From Candidatus Aenigmatarchaeota archaeon (GTDB lineage: Archaea > Aenigmatarchaeota > Aenigmatarchaeia > GW2011-AR5 > JACRMX01): DNA of 33,235 nt. The stretch covers positions 1 through 33,235 of the forward strand of contig JACRMX010000035.1 in NCBI GenBank assembly GCA_016219485.1. Reading direction: 5' to 3'. How positions within the stretch are numbered: the first letter of the stretch is position 1; every line of letters starts with the position of its first letter. Shown in pieces: positions 25,523 through 33,235 of the stretch. The position numbers and the translations under genes are program-made. The notes under the pieces were generated by a model, which worked only from the letters and a program-made list of their open reading frames with translations, was not told the origin of the DNA and did no database searches.

Positions 25523-26992
25523 TTACCTCATTTCAAAAATTTTTTCCTTTTTAGCGATTCTTGAAGCCAGCCTAAACTTATGGCTTTTCTGCGCATATAT
25601 TGTGAACAATATATCATTTTTACGGACGCGGCTCCCAAGTTTTTTGTTCAGGAGAATTCCAGCAGCTTTGTCTTTTGGTGCCCCTGCTGCTTTGGCTACG
25701 TAGACAAGGATTTTGTTATTCATAGCCTTTACTATACCGCTTTTTACAGACCTTATCGGCATGCTGTATTTTCCGATTTCGATATCTTCCGGCATTATCA
25801 TTGGATCTCCGCCCTGGGCTTCTATTATCTGCCTCATTTTTTTCTCTGCGATGCCACTTTTCCAGATTTTAACTACAGTTTTTTCATCACCCATTCTGTT
25901 TATTTTAAGCATCTCACCGGCAATCCGTGTTACTTTTTGAATAAGGTCATATGGCGCTGTTTCTATATTTATAAGTGACTGCAGAGCCTCCCTTGCTTCA
26001 AGGCTGGGGCCCAATGCATATCCAACCGGCTGTTCTGCACTAGTTTTCACGCATTTTACTCTTATACCGAGTTTTTTTCCGGTGTGCATAAACATCCGCG
26101 ACATTTTTCTGAACTCATACCCTGTTTTGACCTTGGCATATAACCCTTCAGGGATGTCTATTACAACTGACATGGCTCCAACAACCTTTTTTTTGCTTAT
26201 GACTGAAGGTATCAGGAGAGGGTCCAGTGAAAGCGGCCTTTCTATTTGTATGAAAAGGTCGTCTACAGGAGCGAGCTCTACTGAACCTCCCCAGACAAGG
26301 CAGCCCATGGTTTTTTTAACAACCTTTTTCATTTCTTCCCTTCCAAGGTCTACAGGAGCAAGCACCTCCATCCTGTCTGCTGTTCCAGCAGGGTCAGTTA
26401 TTGCGCGCGAAGATGTTTTTGGTACAGTCAGTCCGGCAGCAGCTGCTATCGGGACAACAAGCAATGATGTTTTGTCTCCAGGCACTCCACCTATGCTGTG
26501 TTTGTCTGCAACTATTCCCGGAAACTGCAATTTATCGCTCATGTCTGCCATGACTTTTGTCATTGCAACATTCTCATTCAGGCTCATGCCATTTATGGTC
26601 AGCGCTGTTATGAAGCTTGCGAGCTCCAGATCGTTGAGGTCCCTTTCCATAACGTCTAGAGAAATCGCTTTAAACTCCTTATAACCTAGGCTCTTGCCCA
26701 AGACTTTTTTCTTAATGTACTGTTTGGATATGAGCTCGCCCCTTGGTGTTGCAGTCAGATAGTTGCCATTTTTAAGGGAGAGCATCTCCCTTACTTCTTC
26801 ATATACCACTATTTCCCCGCGCTTAACAAACTTATTTGTGATGTTGACTATGACTGTGATGCATCTACTGCCTTTTTTTAGTACAATTCTGTCCAATGGA
26901 TAGACTCCAAGCTCTTCTGCGTCCTCTTTGTTTATTATGGCAATGGTTTTTCCACCTGCATCCAGCTGTGGAAGAATAACTTTAAGCCTCAT
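25523..26992 (-). CDS. deoA: AMP phosphorylase (thymidine phosphorylase family)
   Basis: MRLKVILPQLDAGGKTIAIINKEDAEELGVYPLDRI; ADKHSIGGVPGDKTSLLVVPI. Confidence 0.92.
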   Translation of the reverse strand: MRLKVILPQLDAGGKTIAIINKEDAEELGVYPLDRIVLKKGSRCITVIVNITNKFVKRGEIVVYEEVREMLSLKNGNYLTATPRGELISKQYIKKKVLGKSLGYKEFKAISLDVMERDLNDLELASFITALTINGMSLNENVAMTKVMADMSDKLQFPGIVADKHSIGGVPGDKTSLLVVPIAAAAGLTVPKTSSRAITDPAGTADRMEVLAPVDLGREEMKKVVKKTMGCLVWGGSVELAPVDDLFIQIERPLSLDPLLIPSVISKKKVVGAMSVVIDIPEGLYAKVKTGYEFRKMSRMFMHTGKKLGIRVKCVKTSAEQPVGYALGPSLEAREALQSLINIETAPYDLIQKVTRIAGEMLKINRMGDEKTVVKIWKSGIAEKKMRQIIEAQGGDPMIMPEDIEIGKYSMPIRSVKSGIVKAMNNKILVYVAKAAGAPKDKAAGILLNKKLGSRVRKNDILFTIYAQKSHKFRLASRIAKKEKIFEMR

Positions 26993-27762
26993 TCCAATAA
27001 CCTCATGATATCCTTTGGTTTTTTTATCCCCTCTTCTGTTATAACAGCACGAATATATTTCCATGGAGTTTCATCAAACGCTGGGTTCAGTATTTTAACA
27101 CCAGCTATTTTACTACAAACCTCATCTGCTGGCCTCATTTCTATTTTGAATTTCTCTCTTCTGTCCAATTTCATTGTGGAAGCAGCAACGTAGACAGGTT
27201 TTCCAAACTCATTAGCAGTAATAGCTAATGGACAAGTACCGATTTTATTTATTAATTTATTACGAAGCGCGTCCGCGCCGACCAATACCAAATCAACATC
27301 AGGCATAAAGTATCCGACAGCAGAATCCACAATTAGTGTTACAGGTATCCCAGCTTTCACAAGTTCCCTTGCAGTAAGTTTGCCCTGCTCTCTTGGTTCT
27401 GTCATTGTGGCAATTACTCTTATTTTTTTGTCTCTCGCTTTTTTAATGACAGCCAGTGTTGAAGAAGAATGACAATGTGTCATTATTATTGCATTTCTTT
27501 TTACAAGCTTCTGGCCATGCTCAGCCATTTTATCAGTAGTGGTTTTTATCTCTTCCAGAAGATCATTTATGTTTCTGCCTTTCCTAAGTTCATCCATGAT
27601 GTTGTATAATGCAACAGCTGTTGGCCGTGCAGCAAGAAGTTTTTTAGCTTCTTTGTTAAAGGATTTCTTTCCACCATGCTTCTTAAGATGTTTAAGAGAA
27701 GCAATAGCAATTTCGCTGGCACCTCGTATTCTCATTGACTTTATGTCATTTACAGTAGACAT
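26989..27762 (-). CDS. Ribose-1,5-bisphosphate isomerase (eIF2B-related)
   Basis: IIMTHCHSSSTLAVIKKA, VLVGADALRNKLINKIGTCPLAITANEFGKPVYV; directly upstream of AMP phosphorylase. Confidence 0.87.
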   Translation of the reverse strand: MSTVNDIKSMRIRGASEIAIASLKHLKKHGGKKSFNKEAKKLLAARPTAVALYNIMDELRKGRNINDLLEEIKTTTDKMAEHGQKLVKRNAIIMTHCHSSSTLAVIKKARDKKIRVIATMTEPREQGKLTARELVKAGIPVTLIVDSAVGYFMPDVDLVLVGADALRNKLINKIGTCPLAITANEFGKPVYVAASTMKLDRREKFKIEMRPADEVCSKIAGVKILNPAFDETPWKYIRAVITEEGIKKPKDIMRLLE

Positions 27763-27798
27763 GGATAAATTATTGCTCGTAAGAATATAAAATTTCAG

Positions 27799-27940
27799 AC
27801 GAGAGTTTTGAAAAACCCTATCTCGTAAACAAGCTGAATATAGATTTTGTCAGAACGTTTTTTTCTGCTTTCCCCTCAATTATTAGGGGAAAGAGAAAAA
27901 AACCGTATGTAATTGGAAGAACAGGAGTTTTTCAAAGTCT
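27799..27940 (+). repeat. Long inverted-repeat element, copy 4
   Basis: GAGAGTTTTGAAAAACCCTATCTCGTAAACAA...ACGTTTTTTTCTGCTTTCCCCTCAATTATTAGGGGAAAGAGAAAAAAACCG...GAGTTTTTCAAAGTC. Confidence 0.85.
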
Positions 27941-28960
27941 TCAGACTTCTCTCAGCTCATAATCCATTGTTCCAAGGCCTATTTTTTCGCTGTATTCTAG
28001 TATGTGCTTCCCATTCCTATGGTTGTGTGCTTTGAAAGGGTCTTTGCCAAAATTCTTTTCAACGAGCTCAAGCGATGCTGTGTCTATGGCAACAGGGTCC
28101 CTGGAAAAAACTATTCCAATATCCTTCATAAATGGCTTCTGCTTTCTCTTCACACAGTCACATCGGTATGTCATATCTGTCAGAAAATTGATGTACCACA
28201 TGCACCTTCCTTTTACAGCAGCAGCGGCATACTCTGCCATCTTTTCCATGAGCCTTTCGCTTGTATCGTTTCCGAAAGGGACTCGTACGGCTTTTCTTGG
28301 GCACACTGCGATGCACATTGCGCACCCTATACATTTTTCTTTTGATATAACAGCCTTGCCTTTTTCCATGTCTATTGCATGAACATTGCAGTTTTCTTTG
28401 CACAGTGCGCATCCTCTACATTTTTCTGCATCTATCACAGGCATTACAGAAGAATGCATGTCAAGTTTTCCTGGCCTTGAGCCAAGCCCCATGCCGATGT
28501 TTTTGATAGCGCCGCCAAATCCGGATATTATATGCCCTTTGAAATGAGAGAGGACTACTATGCTTCTATATTTTTCAATGCCCCTGCCTATTTTTGCATT
28601 TTTAGTCAGGCCTATGTTTATAGGAATTTCTACTGTTTCCTCACCCTTTTTGCCGTTCAGAATGTCTATTTCAATGAAGCCAAACCCGTGTTCTTTTGCA
28701 ACCGCTATATGGTCATCTGTAAACGTTCTCCTGCCCCTATAAAGCACATTACACTCAATAAAAACAGGGTCGCTAAAGAATTTTTTCACGTCTTTTAGCC
28801 ATTCGGGATTTATGTACGTGGTGTTTTTTTCTTCTCCAAAATGAATCTTTAGCCCAACTGTTGCTGTGCTGCTTCCCATTTCCTTTGCTATTCTTTCAAA
28901 GAAATTGTTTACCCCTGTCTTTATGTTATTCACGTCCTTGTAAAAATAAACCAGTGACAT
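27941..28960 (-). CDS. DUF362 family protein with two 4Fe-4S ferredoxin motifs
   Basis: CRGCALCKENCNVHAI and CIGCAMCIAVCPRKAV; DUF362-like N-terminus. Confidence 0.85.
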   Translation of the reverse strand: MSLVYFYKDVNNIKTGVNNFFERIAKEMGSSTATVGLKIHFGEEKNTTYINPEWLKDVKKFFSDPVFIECNVLYRGRRTFTDDHIAVAKEHGFGFIEIDILNGKKGEETVEIPINIGLTKNAKIGRGIEKYRSIVVLSHFKGHIISGFGGAIKNIGMGLGSRPGKLDMHSSVMPVIDAEKCRGCALCKENCNVHAIDMEKGKAVISKEKCIGCAMCIAVCPRKAVRVPFGNDTSERLMEKMAEYAAAAVKGRCMWYINFLTDMTYRCDCVKRKQKPFMKDIGIVFSRDPVAIDTASLELVEKNFGKDPFKAHNHRNGKHILEYSEKIGLGTMDYELREV

Positions 28961-29008
28961 AGGAAAATTCTATGTGGAATCATATAAAAAAGTTTATCCG
29001 AACAAAGT

Positions 29009-31193
<2,185 letters not shown>

Positions 31194-31195
31194 TT

Positions 31196-32017
31196 ATGGT
31201 TGTGTTTGTAAACAGGAAAATACTATCAGTTGTCTATGCACCGAGGCCAAAAGAAAGCAGAAAAGGAGATTTCGGGCGCGTTCTTGTTGTAGGCGGCTCA
31301 TATACAGGAGCTCCTGCGCTTGTTGCTATGGCAGCCCTGAGGTCCGGAGCAGACATAGTCAGGGTTGCTGCGCCATGGAAACAGGCAGGCATAATTGCAG
31401 GATTTTCCCCGAATATAATAACAGAGGAGCTGGACTCATCACACATAGAAAGCCAGCATGTTAAAAATTTAATTGAGCTTTCAAAAAAATCCGATGTGAT
31501 TTCCATAGGATCCGGGCTTGGGGAGAAGTCAAAACCAGCAGCAAAATCGTTCATAAGCAAATGCGATAAGCCGATGGTTGTGGACGCTGAGGCTATCCCG
31601 CTTCTCAGGGGTATAAAGAAGAAGCATGTAATAATCACGCCGCATGCAACCGAATTTGAAATGCTTGCAGGAGAACATCTTCCAAAAAAACTGGAAGAGA
31701 GAACAGCTGCTGTTGAAAAGCTATCTTCAAAACTCGGAACCATATTGCTAAAAGGTCCGGTTGACATAATTTCAAACGGCATAAAAACAGCGCACAACAC
31801 GACAGGAAACCCTTACATGACTGTTGGTGGCACAGGCGATGTGCTCGCAGGCATATGTGCATCCCTTCTTGCGCAAAAGACAGATGTATTCTATGCTGCA
31901 TGCGCTGCTGCTTACATAAATGGTTTTGCCGGGGATCTGGCAGCAAAACGTCTTGGCCCCTCAATGCTTGCGACAGATGTGGTGGACGAGATAGCCAATG
32001 CAATAAGGATCAGATAA
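31196..32017 (+). CDS. nnrD: ADP/ATP-dependent NAD(P)H-hydrate dehydratase
   Basis: GRVLVVGGSYTGAPALVAMAALRSGADIVRVAAP; NPYMTVGGTGDVLAGICASLLAQ. Confidence 0.92.
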   Translation: MVVFVNRKILSVVYAPRPKESRKGDFGRVLVVGGSYTGAPALVAMAALRSGADIVRVAAPWKQAGIIAGFSPNIITEELDSSHIESQHVKNLIELSKKSDVISIGSGLGEKSKPAAKSFISKCDKPMVVDAEAIPLLRGIKKKHVIITPHATEFEMLAGEHLPKKLEERTAAVEKLSSKLGTILLKGPVDIISNGIKTAHNTTGNPYMTVGGTGDVLAGICASLLAQKTDVFYAACAAAYINGFAGDLAAKRLGPSMLATDVVDEIANAIRIR

Positions 32018-32138
32018 TTTTTGTCATCGTTGTGGATGAGCATACAGGGCATTTGGCTGTTCTATATGCCCATTCGAATTCACATTCTTTACAGTGCCAT
32101 GCCTCTAAATATGTCTTATTATATTTTTTCTTGGCCAC
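32010..32138 (-). CDS. 42-aa zinc-ribbon microprotein (GTG start)
   Basis: MAKKKYNKTYLEAWHCKECEFEWAYRTAKCPVCSSTTMTKII; two CxxC knuckles; stop overlaps nnrD end; absent from ORF track. Confidence 0.65.
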   Translation of the reverse strand: MAKKKYNKTYLEAWHCKECEFEWAYRTAKCPVCSSTTMTKII

Positions 32139-32268
32139 TTTATCACCCAGATTCCACACATTCGTGACCCTACCCCAAAAGAATCAATATTACTTATAGC
32201 TTTCCTGCTATTTAAAGAAATTTTTTTATATTCGGTATAAATTATTAATGCAACATCATAATAAATGT

Positions 32269-32847
32269 ATGAGGCTCATTTTGGTTAGGCATGGCGAAAC
32301 AGATGAAAATGCAAAAGAAATTGTGCAGGGGCATACGGATACGCTGCTGAACGAAAAGGGGAAAGAGCAGGCCAGAAAAGTTTCGCTAAGGCTCAAGGAT
32401 GAAAAAATAGATATGATTTTTTCAAGCGACCTCAGGAGAGCAAGGGAAACAGCAGAAGAAATATCCAAATTTCATAACGTTCCTGTGAAACTATCAAAAG
32501 AGCTCAGGGAAAGGAATTACGGATCTGTTGAGCTCAAATTCGTAAGAGAGTATAGTGATATACTTGAAAAAAGCGGAAAAGCCAGATACGCCTTTAAGCC
32601 CGAAGGCGGAGAAAGTTTCCCAGATGTCGTGGAACGTGCAAAAAGATTTCTTGAAAAAATTCAGAAATACGAAGGCAAAACTGTTGTTATAGTCTCCCAT
32701 GGAGGTTTCATAAGAATGCTTCTCAGTCTACTCACAGGAAAGAGCATGGAAGAGGCGGGCTCAATAAAAATTTACAATACCGCTGTAAGCATAATCGAAG
32801 CTGACAAAGAGCATATAATAAACTGTACAAAGCATCTCGATCAGTAA
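32269..32847 (+). CDS. Histidine phosphatase / phosphoglycerate mutase family
   Basis: MRLILVRHGETDENAKEIVQGHTDTLLNEKGKEQA; VIVSHGGFIRMLL. Confidence 0.93.
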   Translation: MRLILVRHGETDENAKEIVQGHTDTLLNEKGKEQARKVSLRLKDEKIDMIFSSDLRRARETAEEISKFHNVPVKLSKELRERNYGSVELKFVREYSDILEKSGKARYAFKPEGGESFPDVVERAKRFLEKIQKYEGKTVVIVSHGGFIRMLLSLLTGKSMEEAGSIKIYNTAVSIIEADKEHIINCTKHLDQ

Positions 32848-33235
32848 ATATCCATGTACTTATCCAGTTCCCATCTGGTTACCTGTGTTTTGAATTCATC
32901 CCATTCGCTCGTTTTTATTTTAATATACCTGTCAAACAGGTGGCTTCCAAGCGTTTCGCGAATAAGGCCGTCTCTTTTCATTTCGTTCAGCGCCTCGAAC
33001 AGGGAGGATGGTAAAATGTCTATATTTCTGTTTATCAGGCTTTCACTATCAAGCTTATAGACATCCTCCTCAATAGGCTCTGGCGGCTGTAGTCCCTTTC
33101 TTATTCCATCCAGACCAGCCCTGAGCATCACTGCAAATGCCAGGTAGGGGTTGCATGACGGGTCAGGGCATCTCAGCTCAATCCTTGCTGATTTTGGCCT
33201 TTGCTTGAACCACTGCGGAACTCTTATCAGTGCTG
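32841..33235 (-). CDS. glnA: Glutamine synthetase, C-terminal part (truncated by window edge)
   Basis: ALIRVPQWFKQRPKSARIELRCPDPSCNPYLAFAVMLRAGLDGI. Confidence 0.95.
   Translation of the reverse strand, partial: ALIRVPQWFKQRPKSARIELRCPDPSCNPYLAFAVMLRAGLDGIRKGLQPPEPIEEDVYKLDSESLINRNIDILPSSLFEALNEMKRDGLIRETLGSHLFDRYIKIKTSEWDEFKTQVTRWELDKYMDIY

Overview
Archaeal chromosome segment, probably from a small-genome or DPANN-like lineage (inferred from gene content only). Core genes include phosphomevalonate kinase (partial), type I IPP isomerase, S17e, Nop5-fibrillarin, a DHH phosphoesterase, IleRS, a citramalate-synthase-like enzyme, class II HMG-CoA reductase, Pelota-Pth2-(broken)TruD, ADP-dependent PFK/GK, an MscS-like TM protein, an Ncs6/TtuA-like thiolase, an ATP-cone+REase-like protein, AMP phosphorylase, R15P isomerase, a DUF362 ferredoxin, PGK, bacterial-type GAPDH, NnrD, a histidine phosphatase and GlnA (partial). 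There is an accessory island at about 10.4-13.9 kb (IS transposase with a frameshift, RHH regulator, DNA methyltransferase, HNH nuclease) and a second AT-rich module at 17.6-20.05 kb (TrmB-like regulator, B12/radical-SAM protein with an unusual CX4CX2C motif). The two most interesting signals are non-coding. (1) A tRNA cluster at 21.4-23.7 kb has every tRNA interrupted: Leu(CAA) by a ~119-nt intron, Gly(GCC) and Ser(UGA) by T-loop 59/60 introns of 30 and 63 nt, and Ser(CGA) by two introns, one in the D-loop (28 nt) and one in the variable arm (62 nt). Removing the inferred introns gives exactly 73, 86 and 86 nt for Gly and the two Ser tRNAs, and bulge-helix-bulge motifs can be drawn at those four junctions. 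(2) There are two families of dispersed structured intergenic elements: a ~130-nt nested inverted-repeat element (4 copies, all abutting stop codons) and a small twin-hairpin element with an ATGCATA-like linker and CATT...AATG ends. One small element sits inside the apical loop of a long element. All calls come from reading the sequence; no database search or folding program was run.
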